47,587 nucleotides of DNA from SURF-13 sp041695325 (GCA_041695325.1 JBGFRC010000040.1:1-47587); one strand, 5' to 3'; shown: positions 24,101 to 31,164, counted from the first letter of the stretch. Notes: generated by a model from the letters alone, not told the origin. Numbers and translations are program-made.

Positions 24101-24998
24101 GGCAGACCAGGCCGAGATCGAGGCATTCCTCGACGCGCTGTGGATGGAGCGTGGCCTGAGCCGCAACACCTTATCCGCCTACCGTTCCGATCTCGGCCAT
24201 TTCGCACGCTGGCTTGCCGCGCAATACAGCGGAACGGGTTCCGCCCTGTTGCGGGCGCAGCGCGCGGATATTCTGGCCTATCTCGGCGCGCGCGCGGTAG
24301 AGAACAGCCCGCGTTCTACGGCGCGCCTGCTATCCAGCCTGAAACGTTTTTACCGGCACCGCCTGCGCCAGGGACTTTTGAACGCCGATCCCACCACCCA
24401 AGTATCCGCACCCAGGCTGGGGCGGCCGCTGCCCAAGTTTCTGACCGAGCGCGAAGTCGAAAGCCTGCTCGCCGCGCCCGACATCAACGAGCCGCTCGGC
24501 CTGCGCGACCGCGCCATGCTGGAAGTGCTGTATGCCTGCGGCCTGCGGGTGTCGGAACTGGTCAAGCTGCAACTTTCCCAAGTCAACCTGTGTCAGGGCG
24601 TGCTGCGCGTCACCGGCAAGGGCGACAAGGAACGTCTGGTGCCGCTGGGCGCGGAGGCGATCCATTGGCTGGAGAAGTATCTCGGCCAGGCGCGCCCGCA
24701 ACTGGTGGAGCGCGCCGTCAGCGCGCTGATATTCCCCGGCCGCGCCGGGCAGCCGCTCACGCGGCAGGCGTTCTGGCATCGCATCAAGCACTATGCGCAC
24801 AAGGCGAGCATCGCAAAGTCCCTGTCGCCGCACACCCTGCGCCACGCCTTCGCCACGCATCTGCTCAATCACGGCGCGGACCTGCGCGTGGTGCAACTGC
24901 TGCTGGGGCACAGCGATCTCTCCACCACGCAAATCTATACTCATGTCGCGCGCGCGCGCCTGAAGGAGCTGCACGCCCAACATCATCCACGGGGGTGA
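24060..24998 (+). CDS. xerD: Tyrosine recombinase XerD
   Basis: Resolves chromosome dimers at dif together with XerC, under FtsK control. 312 residues: N-terminal SAM-like domain (MERGLSRNTLSAYRSDLGHF) and C-terminal catalytic domain with Arg in CGLRVSELVKL, Lys in VTGKGDKERLVPLG, HTLRHAFATHLL, GHSDLSTTQIYTHV containing the His and the nucleophilic Tyr. Chromosomal context and length fit XerD rather than a mobile-element integrase. Confidence 0.93.
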   Translation: MSGVNPAPPAVPSEADQAEIEAFLDALWMERGLSRNTLSAYRSDLGHFARWLAAQYSGTGSALLRAQRADILAYLGARAVENSPRSTARLLSSLKRFYRHRLRQGLLNADPTTQVSAPRLGRPLPKFLTEREVESLLAAPDINEPLGLRDRAMLEVLYACGLRVSELVKLQLSQVNLCQGVLRVTGKGDKERLVPLGAEAIHWLEKYLGQARPQLVERAVSALIFPGRAGQPLTRQAFWHRIKHYAHKASIAKSLSPHTLRHAFATHLLNHGADLRVVQLLLGHSDLSTTQIYTHVARARLKELHAQHHPRG

Positions 24999-25045
24999 GC
25001 CGCGAAGCGGCGAACGCCCGGCCAGGGAAGGCCGGGCCGGTGTTT
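24997..25045 (+). repeat. Hairpin module M6
   Basis: GAG, hairpin GCCGC-GAA-GCGGC, linker GAACG, hairpin GCCCGGCC (25016-25023) with loop AGGGAA closing on GGCCGGGC (25030-25037). It begins two bases before the end of xerD. A 45-nt stretch is identical to M7, exactly 120 bp downstream. M6 is followed by GTGTTT and a tRNA-Val-like leader, as at M5. Confidence 0.7.
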
Positions 25046-25094
25046 AGAAGTAATCGGTGGTTACGCCATGGACGGCAAAGAACCTGTTTATGCA

Positions 25095-25111
25095 GGGCGA
25101 TTAGCTCAGCG
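25095..25111 (+). pseudogene. tRNA-Val 5' fragment (17 nt)
   Basis: GGGCGATTAGCTCAGCG is identical to bases 1-17 of the intact tRNA-Val at 14741. The 53 bases before it (25042-25094) also align without gaps to the leader of that gene; together 50 of 70 positions match. The tRNA sequence stops abruptly where module M7 begins. No 3' part is present. Confidence 0.75.
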
Positions 25112-25116
25112 TGGCT

Positions 25117-25182
25117 GAGCCGCGAAGCGGCGAACGCCCGGCCAGGGAAGGCCGGGCCGGGCTTTCGAGCGGAGCGGGATGC
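25117..25182 (+). repeat. Hairpin module M7
   Basis: Same hairpins as M6, plus the full tail TTTCGAGCGGAGCGGGATGC (25163-25182). It is followed by a CTCTGA...TCAGAG hairpin (about 25181-25215) that encloses AAGTTC-AGGAT-GGACTT, another variant of the constant-loop hairpin. It ends just upstream of yajQ. Confidence 0.7.
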
Positions 25183-25234
25183 TCTGAGAAGTTCAGGATG
25201 GACTTATTCAGAGCTTCGCTAAATAATAGACGCC

Positions 25235-25717
25235 ATGCCATCATTCGACGTAGTGTCGGAAGTCAACAAACACGAATTCGCCAACGCGGTGGATCAGGCC
25301 GGCCGCGAGATCGCCACACGCTTTGATTTCAAGGGCACCGCCGCGCGCATCGAGCAACAGGAAAATATGTTGACTCTGCACGGCGACACCGAGTTTCAGC
25401 TCAAGCAGGTGCTCGACATCCTGTATGGCAAGCTCGCCAAGCGCGGCGTGGACGTGCAAAGCCTGAAGGTGGATGCGCCCCTGCTGAGCGGCGGCAAGGC
25501 GCAACAGAAAATCACCCTGAAAGAAGGGATAGAGACCGAAACCGCGAAAAAGATTGTGAAACTTATCAAGGATTCCGGTCTAAAGGCGCAGGCCTCCATA
25601 CAGGGCAGCCAGGTGCGCGTGAGCGGCAAAAAGCGCGATGATCTTCAGGAGGTCATTGCGCTGCTGCGCAAGACGCCGCTGGGGTTACCGTTGCAATATA
25701 TCAATTTCAGGGATTAA
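25235..25717 (+). CDS. yajQ: YajQ-family nucleotide-binding protein
   Basis: 160 residues with two ferredoxin-like domains; N-terminus PSFDVVSEVNKHEFANAVDQ and the C-terminal VRVSGKKRDDLQEVIALLRK are characteristic. Relatives bind nucleotides and, in Xanthomonas, c-di-GMP. The start is ATG 25235. It follows module M7 and lies 15 nt before dsbC. Confidence 0.93.
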   Translation: MPSFDVVSEVNKHEFANAVDQAGREIATRFDFKGTAARIEQQENMLTLHGDTEFQLKQVLDILYGKLAKRGVDVQSLKVDAPLLSGGKAQQKITLKEGIETETAKKIVKLIKDSGLKAQASIQGSQVRVSGKKRDDLQEVIALLRKTPLGLPLQYINFRD

Positions 25718-25732
25718 TAATGAGGTTCAGTC

Positions 25733-26476
25733 GTGGCAAAAAACACCGTCAATTTGGCAACCGCTCTTATCCTGCTCGGCGCCGTCAGCCTGAGCGCGCC
25801 ACTGCCCGCCGCCCAGGACGAACTCTCGGCGGTGCGGGACTTGCTCCGGCAACTGGTACCCGGCCAGGAGCCGGACAGCATCAAGGCCACGGCCGTGGCC
25901 GGCATCTACGAGGTGAACTACGGTACCATGGTGTTTTATCTCAATAAGGACGGGCGCTATCTGTTTCAGGGCGACCTGATTGATCTCAAGACCGAAACCA
26001 ACCTGAGCGAAAAAACACGGGCCGAGGCGAGGCTCAAGGTCATTGCCTCACTTGCGGAAGAGGATATGATCGTGTTTTCACCCAAGCAGGTGAAATACAC
26101 CGTGACGGTGTTTACCGATATTGACTGTACGGTGTGTCAGAGAATGCACGCCGACATGGCGAAGATCAACCGGCAAGGCGTCAAAGTGCGCTATGTCGCT
26201 TATCCGCGCGCGGGGTTGGACTCCGAATCCTATTTCAAGGCCGTGTCGGTGTGGTGCTCCAAGGAGCGCAAAGACGCGCTGACGCGCGCCAAGGCGGGCG
26301 AAGACGTCAAGGCAAAATCCTGCGACAACCCCGTCAAGCAACACCTGCAAGCGGTAAGAGAATTGGGGATACGCGGCACCCCGGCGTTCATACTGGAAGA
26401 CGGCAGCCTGATACCGGGCTACGACTCCGTCGAGCGCTTGATTGAAATGCTTGACGAACACAAACGTAAAGGCTGA
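25733..26476 (+). CDS. dsbC: Thiol:disulfide interchange protein DsbC-like
   Basis: Periplasmic disulfide isomerase. GTG start, Sec signal peptide (LATALILLGAVSLSAPLPAA), N-terminal dimerisation domain (about 30-95) and thioredoxin-like catalytic domain. The active site is C132-T-V-C135 in FTDIDCTVCQRMH, unlike the CGYC of E. coli DsbC; a second cysteine pair (C175, C197) is the family's structural disulfide. The cis-Pro loop is RGTPAFIL. 247 residues. Confidence 0.92.
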   Translation: MAKNTVNLATALILLGAVSLSAPLPAAQDELSAVRDLLRQLVPGQEPDSIKATAVAGIYEVNYGTMVFYLNKDGRYLFQGDLIDLKTETNLSEKTRAEARLKVIASLAEEDMIVFSPKQVKYTVTVFTDIDCTVCQRMHADMAKINRQGVKVRYVAYPRAGLDSESYFKAVSVWCSKERKDALTRAKAGEDVKAKSCDNPVKQHLQAVRELGIRGTPAFILEDGSLIPGYDSVERLIEMLDEHKRKG

Positions 26477-26510
26477 CCATTAAGCGCGCCCATCTCCTCC
26501 CGATGAGCGG

Positions 26511-26632
26511 CTTATTATTAACCTACTCTCCCGTATAGGGAGAGGGCGGGCTCGACTCCCTGGACGACCGCTCCCGCCTGATTATTAACCCCCCCACTCC
26601 CTTATAGGGAGAGGGGCGGGGGAGAGGGAAAA
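26511..26632 (+). repeat. Tandem pair of GGGAGAGGG hairpin repeats
   Basis: Two units of TTATTAACC-(N)-CTCCC-TATA-GGGAGAGGG. The first has a 7-bp stem CTCTCCC/GGGAGAG (about 26525-26545); the second (about 26583-26620) has more C and G. The 180-bp gap after dsbC contains only this repeat and the ribosome-binding site of the next gene. Confidence 0.6.
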
Positions 26633-26659
26633 CAAATTTTAACCAAGAGGAGCACAGAC

Positions 26660-27190
26660 ATGCCTGGCAAAAAGAACATTGTGTTTGGTTTCCTGTTTTT
26701 AGTGCTCACCGCCGCGCTCGGCCCCTACATGGTGCTGAACTACATCGGTCCGCTGCAACAGGCAATCACGGAGAAAAACACCGCCGTTACACAACTGGAG
26801 GAAGTGCAGGGCGGCACGCCCGACGCCCTCATGGCGCAAGCTCAGACCGACGCCATACTCGCGCTCGACAAACAGCTCAAAGCCCAGCAACCTATCAACG
26901 ACATCAAAGGCGGCCCGCATGCGCACGGCAACCTGGAGGCGTTGCTGAATATTGCAGTCGGATTATTATTGGGCATGCTGGTCATCTCCACGCTCTTTAA
27001 AGAGATCATCAGTTGGCTGTTTATTCTGGGCACCTTGCTGCATTCCGGCATGCTTTACCTCGCCGTCGTGCTCAATCAGGACTGGGCCTGGACCGTCCTC
27101 AAAACCAGCATCGGCCCAGTTATGCTGCTAGCGGGTTTGCTGCTTGCTGGGGTTGCGGCCATGATAGGACTCAAGGCCAAAGCAAGCTGA
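26660..27190 (+). CDS. Unrecognised four-helix membrane protein
   Basis: 176 residues, GAGGAG ribosome-binding site. An N-terminal membrane helix (IVFGFLFLVLTAALGPYMVL) is followed by a soluble, partly helical stretch (35-85: QQAITEKNTAVTQLEEVQGG and DAILALDKQLKAQQ), then three helices (about 92-111, 115-135, 148-172). The layout suggests a small integral protein with one extramembrane helical arm. I do not recognise the family. Its genomic neighbours give no pathway. It appears complete and has codon use like its neighbours. Confidence 0.75.
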   Translation: MPGKKNIVFGFLFLVLTAALGPYMVLNYIGPLQQAITEKNTAVTQLEEVQGGTPDALMAQAQTDAILALDKQLKAQQPINDIKGGPHAHGNLEALLNIAVGLLLGMLVISTLFKEIISWLFILGTLLHSGMLYLAVVLNQDWAWTVLKTSIGPVMLLAGLLLAGVAAMIGLKAKAS

Positions 27191-27341
27191 AAATAGCGGG
27201 AGGGGTAAAACCGCGATAACATCGCTGCGATAAGCGGCGAAACTTTTGATAAACAAAACATATTATTATCAAAATCTTTTAATATGATGCGTGAAGAGCC
27301 TTGACATGAATGAGCGTATTAGGAGGCGCTAAACACGCGCA

Positions 27342-27539
27342 TCTCAACGGGGCGCGGGATGTCCCTCACTCGTTGTGGGCAGGCGCTGCCTGCCTGTGCG
27401 TCGCACGCAGACAGGCGCGCCGCCCCACCCTCGTTCGAGCCGGCACCGCGCTGCGCGCGGCTACCGCCCGCTCGTGATTAAAGGTAAACTCATTACCTTT
27501 AATCACACGGGGTGCGCCTCAACTCGCGTCCCGTTAGAC
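27342..27539 (+). repeat. attC-like recombination site upstream of a cassette-like gene
   Basis: The element ends with the core GTTAGAC (27533-27539), matching the integron consensus GTTRRRY. Its outer arms pair imperfectly: AACGGGGCGCGGGATG (27346-27361) with CAACTCGCGTCCCGTT (27520-27535), 13 of 16 positions. Inside lie further hairpins, including a perfect 14-bp stem (27474-27487 with 27493-27506). At about 198 nt it is longer than most attC sites. Part of it, 27465-27492, recurs identically at 29503-29530. Confidence 0.5.
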
Positions 27540-27558
27540 ATCTCTGAAGGGTGAGACG

Positions 27559-28128
27559 TTGTCCGATCACGACCTACTACCAGCCGCGAATCGCCAGCTT
27601 GACTTCCTGCTGGCCGATTTCAACGCTCTGAAGACCGAGATCGCCCGACGGTCCGGGTTGCAAAGAGTTGCGCTCGGTCTGTATCTGGCGGTAGTAGCCG
27701 CCGTCGTCGCGTCGCTGCCGGAAAGCAAGAGCCTGTCTGTGTCAGCAGCGGGATTGTGGATAGCCGGGTCCGTAGCCCTACTCTTCTGGTCTCGTGAGCA
27801 CCTCGAGATAGCGCGACTCGGCCATCTGATCCGTGATCGCATCGGCGAGCAAGCAAGCGCGATTCTGAACGTACCCTCGGAGCAGATCGTTCCCTCGGAA
27901 GCGTCGCCGGCAATCGACGAGGAGATGGATAGGATCACTCGCCGTTATCACGTGGGATTCATGTGGTTGGTCTTCTTCGTGATTCCTCTACTGGTAACCC
28001 TTCACGTACTTTGGCAGCGGTCCGCCGAGTTGTCACGGTTGTGGGCGTGGGGTACGGCGACGCCGTACTTGGCTTTCGTAACGCTTCTGTCCATTGCTGG
28101 AAACGTCTGGTTGCTCGTGAGGCGATAG
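27559..28128 (+). CDS. Membrane protein of unknown family, cassette-like gene
   Basis: 189 residues. Helical N-terminus (QLDFLLADFNALKTEIARRS), two membrane helices (about 36-53 and 62-79), a cytoplasmic helical stretch (80-130: REHLEIARLGHLIRDRIGEQ, then EEMDRITRR), and two more helices (133-152, 165-187). I do not recognise the family. The start codon lies 14 nt after a GTTAGACATCTC box, and the stop codon touches its exact inverted copy GAGATGTCTAAC (28128-28139). This is how integron gene cassettes are bounded. The TTG at 27559 is the first in-frame start. Some defence-system membrane effectors are similarly built, but that is only a possibility. Confidence 0.7.
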   Translation: MSDHDLLPAANRQLDFLLADFNALKTEIARRSGLQRVALGLYLAVVAAVVASLPESKSLSVSAAGLWIAGSVALLFWSREHLEIARLGHLIRDRIGEQASAILNVPSEQIVPSEASPAIDEEMDRITRRYHVGFMWLVFFVIPLLVTLHVLWQRSAELSRLWAWGTATPYLAFVTLLSIAGNVWLLVRR

Positions 28129-28215
28129 AGATGTCTAACCCCGCGATAGACAGCGACACATTGCAAGCGCCGCTTCGCGCGCTCGCTCGTGCGCGTCATC
28201 GCGAACGTCGAGCAG
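28128..28215 (+). repeat. 3' attC-like site of the cassette-like gene
   Basis: It begins with the inverse core GTCTAAC (28133-28139, consensus RYYYAAC), complementary to the core at 27533. The inner box CGCGAT (28142-28147) pairs with ATCGCG (28198-28203), around an imperfect stem-loop of attC size. A clear GTTRRRY at the far end is missing, so the site is degenerate on that side. Confidence 0.45.
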
Positions 28216-28430
28216 TGCGCAGCGCCATGACCCGCAAGGGTTTCCTTAAAAGAAGGGGTTCGGACGGCGCGCGGGTTTCTGTCACACCCGTGGGGGGGGC
28301 TAAACCCTGGACAGTGAAATAGGGACATTCTACTTTTCTTGAGTATTTTGATCGAGTGTTTTGTGGGACCTGAAAATTTCTAGAGTGCGAGGCCAATGGG
28401 GGCAATCGTGACAACATGGAGAAATAGACA
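28216..28430. other. Gene-free stretch between the cassette-like gene and the patatin gene
   Basis: A small frame at 28131-28322 runs through the attC-like site and into this stretch; it has arginine-rich, low-complexity content and is not called. Around 28300-28345 a short run (GTGAAATAGGGACATTCTAC) looks like a scar of a mobile element but I cannot assign it. A GGAGAAATAG ribosome-binding site precedes the patatin gene. Confidence 0.4.
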
Positions 28431-29420
28431 ATGGCAGATGAAACCATGAAGGTGGATGCTGTTTTCGAGGGTGGGGGAGTCAAGGGCATCGGACTGGTTG
28501 GGGCTGTCGCGGTCACGGAGGAGAAGGGCTACACATTCGAGAACGTGGCTGGCACCTCGGCTGGCGCCATCGTGGCGGCATTGGTGGCCGCCGGTTATAA
28601 GGCCAAACGATTGAAACAGATCGTAGAGTCGCTGGATTACAGCAAGTTCAAGGATAAGGGTCTGCTCGACAAAATTCCCCTGCTCGGTCCGGTGATGAGC
28701 TTGGGTTTCGAGAAGGGCATCTACGAAGGCAAGTTCGCCGAGGACTGGTTACGTAAGAAGCTGCTGTCCGCGCCGTCGAAGCCGGTCCGCACCTTCAGCG
28801 ATCTGAAGACGGGCGATAAGAACCCGAAGTACCGCTGCAAGCTCCAGGTTATCGCGGCCGACATCACGCGCGGCAAACTCCTGGTGCTGCCGCGCGACAT
28901 CGTGGACTACGGCATCGAACCGGACGAACTGGATGTGGCGCGGGCGGTACGTATGAGCATGAGTATTCCGTTCTTTTACGAGCCAGTCATCCTCAAGGAT
29001 AAGAAAGGCCGCGATTGCTACATCGTGGACGGCGGCGTACTGAGCAATTTTCCAGTATGGCTGTTCGACGACGGTAGTTCCGAGCCGCCCTGGCCGACCT
29101 TCGGCTACAAGCTGGTCGAGCCGGCGGAGGACCAACCGAACGCCATCAATGGGCCCATCACTCTCTTTGCAGCGCTGTTCAATACGATGATGGACGCACA
29201 CGATGCGCGTTACATCGAGGATGCCGATTTCGTGCGCACTATCCCGATACCGACGCTTGGCGTGCGCACCACCGAGTTCGATCTCTCGCAGCAACGCAGC
29301 GACGGTCTCTACAAGTCCGGACGCAAAGCGGCAGAGGGGTTCTTCAAGCGCTGGGACTTCGACGAATACAAGGAACGCTACCGTGCCAAGAAGCCACCCC
29401 GGCGTGGACAGCGCCTTTGA
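28431..29420 (+). CDS. Patatin-like phospholipase
   Basis: Lipid acyl hydrolase with a Ser-Asp dyad. 329 residues: oxyanion hole FEGGGVKGIGL near 13-23, nucleophile elbow GTSAG near 40-44, catalytic Asp in VDGGVLSNFP near 200. The C-terminal part is basic (RAKKPPRRGQR). Patatins are lipid-turnover enzymes or, in several bacterial immune systems, membrane-degrading effectors; no cyclase or sensor gene is adjacent, so the role is open. It lies between related attC-like repeats and before an Mrr fragment. Confidence 0.88.
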   Translation: MADETMKVDAVFEGGGVKGIGLVGAVAVTEEKGYTFENVAGTSAGAIVAALVAAGYKAKRLKQIVESLDYSKFKDKGLLDKIPLLGPVMSLGFEKGIYEGKFAEDWLRKKLLSAPSKPVRTFSDLKTGDKNPKYRCKLQVIAADITRGKLLVLPRDIVDYGIEPDELDVARAVRMSMSIPFFYEPVILKDKKGRDCYIVDGGVLSNFPVWLFDDGSSEPPWPTFGYKLVEPAEDQPNAINGPITLFAALFNTMMDAHDARYIEDADFVRTIPIPTLGVRTTEFDLSQQRSDGLYKSGRKAAEGFFKRWDFDEYKERYRAKKPPRRGQRL

Positions 29421-29465
29421 TCTGAGTTATCCAGCCGAACCTCAGGGTCAGAGCCCTTTCCATTA

Positions 29466-29562
29466 CGAGGGCGCTAAAGGCGCGCCTCGCAGTCGCGACT
29501 ATCGCCCGCTCGTGATTAAAGGTAAACTCAGTTTACCCTTAATTGGCTCAACTCGCGTCCCG
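29466..29562 (+). repeat. Second copy of the attC-like repeat
   Basis: GCGCTAAAGGCGCGCCTC, then the 28-nt block identical to 27465-27492 (29503-29530), a variant of its hairpin, and CTCAACTCGCGTCCCG (29547-29562), also identical to the upstream copy. The core GTTAGAC is replaced by GATGGCG, which is the start of the Mrr fragment. The copy is about half as long as the first. Confidence 0.55.
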
Positions 29563-29763
29563 ATGGCGATACCTGATTACCAGTCAATCATGCTTCCCTT
29601 GCTCCGTTTTGCTGCGGACGGAAACGAACATTCTCTCCGGGAAGCTATCGAGGGCTTGTCCGAAAAGTTCGGGCTTACGGACACCGAAAAGAATGAAATG
29701 TTGCCGAGCGGACAACAACCGAGATTCGACAACCGTGTTGCCTGGGCACGCTCTTACATCAGT
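29563..29763 (+). pseudogene. mrr: mrr remnant: N-terminal domain of an Mrr-type restriction endonuclease
   Basis: MAIPDYQSIMLPLLRFAADG, EHSLREAIEGLSEKFGLTD, EMLPSGQQPRFDNRVAWARS: the winged N-terminal domain of Mrr, which cuts methylated foreign DNA. Similarity ends near 29763; the following codons are unrelated and the catalytic PD-(D/E)XK domain is absent. The start ATG sits directly at the edge of the attC-like repeat. From 29764 to 29898 another frame has coding character (HAELLVPLLDGANAVADQCR), perhaps the end of a different lost gene. Confidence 0.75.
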
Positions 29764-29898
29764 GTGCCCAATACCGCCACGGACTCGAAGAAGATCACGC
29801 GGAGTTACTCGTACCGCTGCTCGACGGCGCCAACGCCGTAGCGGACCAATGCCGGCGCAGCGGGGGGCAGGGGCGTTCCAACAAGGGAGGCGATCAGG

Positions 29899-30624
29899 GT
29901 GGAGAAAGGCATCGTCCTGAAGAAGGTACGCGCGGCGCTTGAGTATGAGCGGCGGATCAATCTGCATCGCTGCTCCATTCATATGGATTTCCATGAGGGC
30001 GTCCTGACGCTGGAGGGGGAGGTTGAGAATATCGCGGCAAAGAGGCTGAGCCGTGCCCTGGCCAGCCGGATTTCCGGCGTCCGCGCCGTTGTGGATCGCC
30101 TGCGCGTGACACCCGCAGAACACATGGCCGATGACGCCATCCTCGACGCGGTGCGAAATGCCGTATTGCAGGAGCCGGTATTTGCGGAGTGTGCGCTGCA
30201 TCTCAAGTCCAAGGGAAGGGTAGAGGTCATCAGAGAGCCGCCGTTTCAGCCGGGCGGCGTGATTGAGATCGCCGTCGCCGAAGGTGTAGTGGCGCTGGAG
30301 GGCCAGGTGATTAACCTTACTCTGAAGCGCCTGGCCGGAGTGCTGGCCTGGTGGGTGCCCGGCGCACGCGACGTCGAGAACGGTTTGAAGGTCGTTCCCG
30401 CAGAGGAGGATAATGATGATGAGATCGCCGATGCGGTGCGCATCGCTTTCGAGAAAGACCCGTTTCTGAATCCGGATCAGATCCACGTGAGTACACGAAA
30501 TTGCGTGGTTACGTTGGAAGGGCTGGTGCGCAACGAGGCGCAGAAGCAGATGGCCGAAAACGACGCCTGGTTTGTCCTCGGCGTCAACGACGTCGTCAAC
30601 CGTCTCGAAGTCCGGCCCTGGTGA
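29899..30624 (+). CDS. Protein with three BON domains
   Basis: 241 residues with three repeats of the BON fold (about 4-71, 76-150, 158-240), each with a V/I-x-V-x-x-G-x-V-x-L-x-G pattern (MDFHEGVLTLEGEVEN; IAVAEGVVALEGQVIN; VSTRNCVVTLEGLVRN). BON domains bind phospholipid or partner proteins; OsmY is an example. No signal peptide is seen, so the location is uncertain. GTG 29899 is supported by GGGAGG 8 nt upstream. Likely co-transcribed with the THUMP protein 11 nt downstream. Confidence 0.85.
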   Translation: MEKGIVLKKVRAALEYERRINLHRCSIHMDFHEGVLTLEGEVENIAAKRLSRALASRISGVRAVVDRLRVTPAEHMADDAILDAVRNAVLQEPVFAECALHLKSKGRVEVIREPPFQPGGVIEIAVAEGVVALEGQVINLTLKRLAGVLAWWVPGARDVENGLKVVPAEEDNDDEIADAVRIAFEKDPFLNPDQIHVSTRNCVVTLEGLVRNEAQKQMAENDAWFVLGVNDVVNRLEVRPW

Positions 30625-30635
30625 TTTACTAAAAC

Positions 30636-31145
30636 ATGGACCTGCTGGTTTCTTATCCGTGGAACCATTACGTACACGCACGGCGTGAAATCACCCATAC
30701 GCTCCGGCGATTCGGCGACGAGAATCCCGCTGTTAAACGAACCGGAGTGCATGGCGTTGCCCTTGTGCATACCAGCCTGGAGCCGCGCGACGTCACCCGC
30801 CGGTGCAAGGAATTGTTTCACGCCGAGAAGGTGTTTGAATTCGCGATCAAATGGGTGCCGGTGGATTATTGGTGCGATGCCAATCTTGACGAGATAAAGA
30901 AAGTGATTGAGGAAAACGTTAAAGACCGGATCAAGGAAAATGAAACCTGGGGCATGAAGGTCGAAAAGCGCCGTTGGCGCGAATATCATACCGACGAGAT
31001 TGTTGAATACCTTGCCAAGAGCATTGAACGAAAGGTCAATTTGAAGAATCCGGACAAGATAGTGCGGATTGACGTGGTAGGTGAAAAAGCCGCCGTTTCC
31101 CTGCTCAAGCCCGGCGAGATTTTTTCAATTACGGCACCCGAATGA
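30636..31145 (+). CDS. THUMP-domain protein, Tan1-like
   Basis: 169 residues, essentially a lone THUMP module like yeast Tan1, which helps acetylate tRNA. Motifs: MDLLVSYPWNHYVHARREIT, FAIKWVPVDYWC, RRWREYHTDEIVEYLAKSIE, VNLKNPDKIVRIDVVGEKAA. No catalytic domain is fused. It should bind structured RNA, probably tRNA, and deliver it to a partner enzyme not visible here. It follows the BON gene closely and converges on the SagB-type gene. Confidence 0.8.
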   Translation: MDLLVSYPWNHYVHARREITHTLRRFGDENPAVKRTGVHGVALVHTSLEPRDVTRRCKELFHAEKVFEFAIKWVPVDYWCDANLDEIKKVIEENVKDRIKENETWGMKVEKRRWREYHTDEIVEYLAKSIERKVNLKNPDKIVRIDVVGEKAAVSLLKPGEIFSITAPE

Positions 31146-31164
31146 GCATAGTTGCTCGACGGCT

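Noticed and set aside
24060..24998. xerD gene as integrase of a mobile element or integron
   Set aside because: It has XerD length and motifs, no integron-specific insert, and sits with housekeeping genes.
27244..27274. TTTTGATAA...TTATCAAAA hairpin as a terminator of the gene at 26660
   Set aside because: The stem is AT-only and lies over 50 nt after the stop; it could be a protein-binding site, but there is no support for either.
28131..28322. 63-codon frame MSNPAIDSD... after the cassette-like gene
   Set aside because: It starts inside the inverse core box, is arginine-rich and follows the attC-like structure; more likely non-coding.
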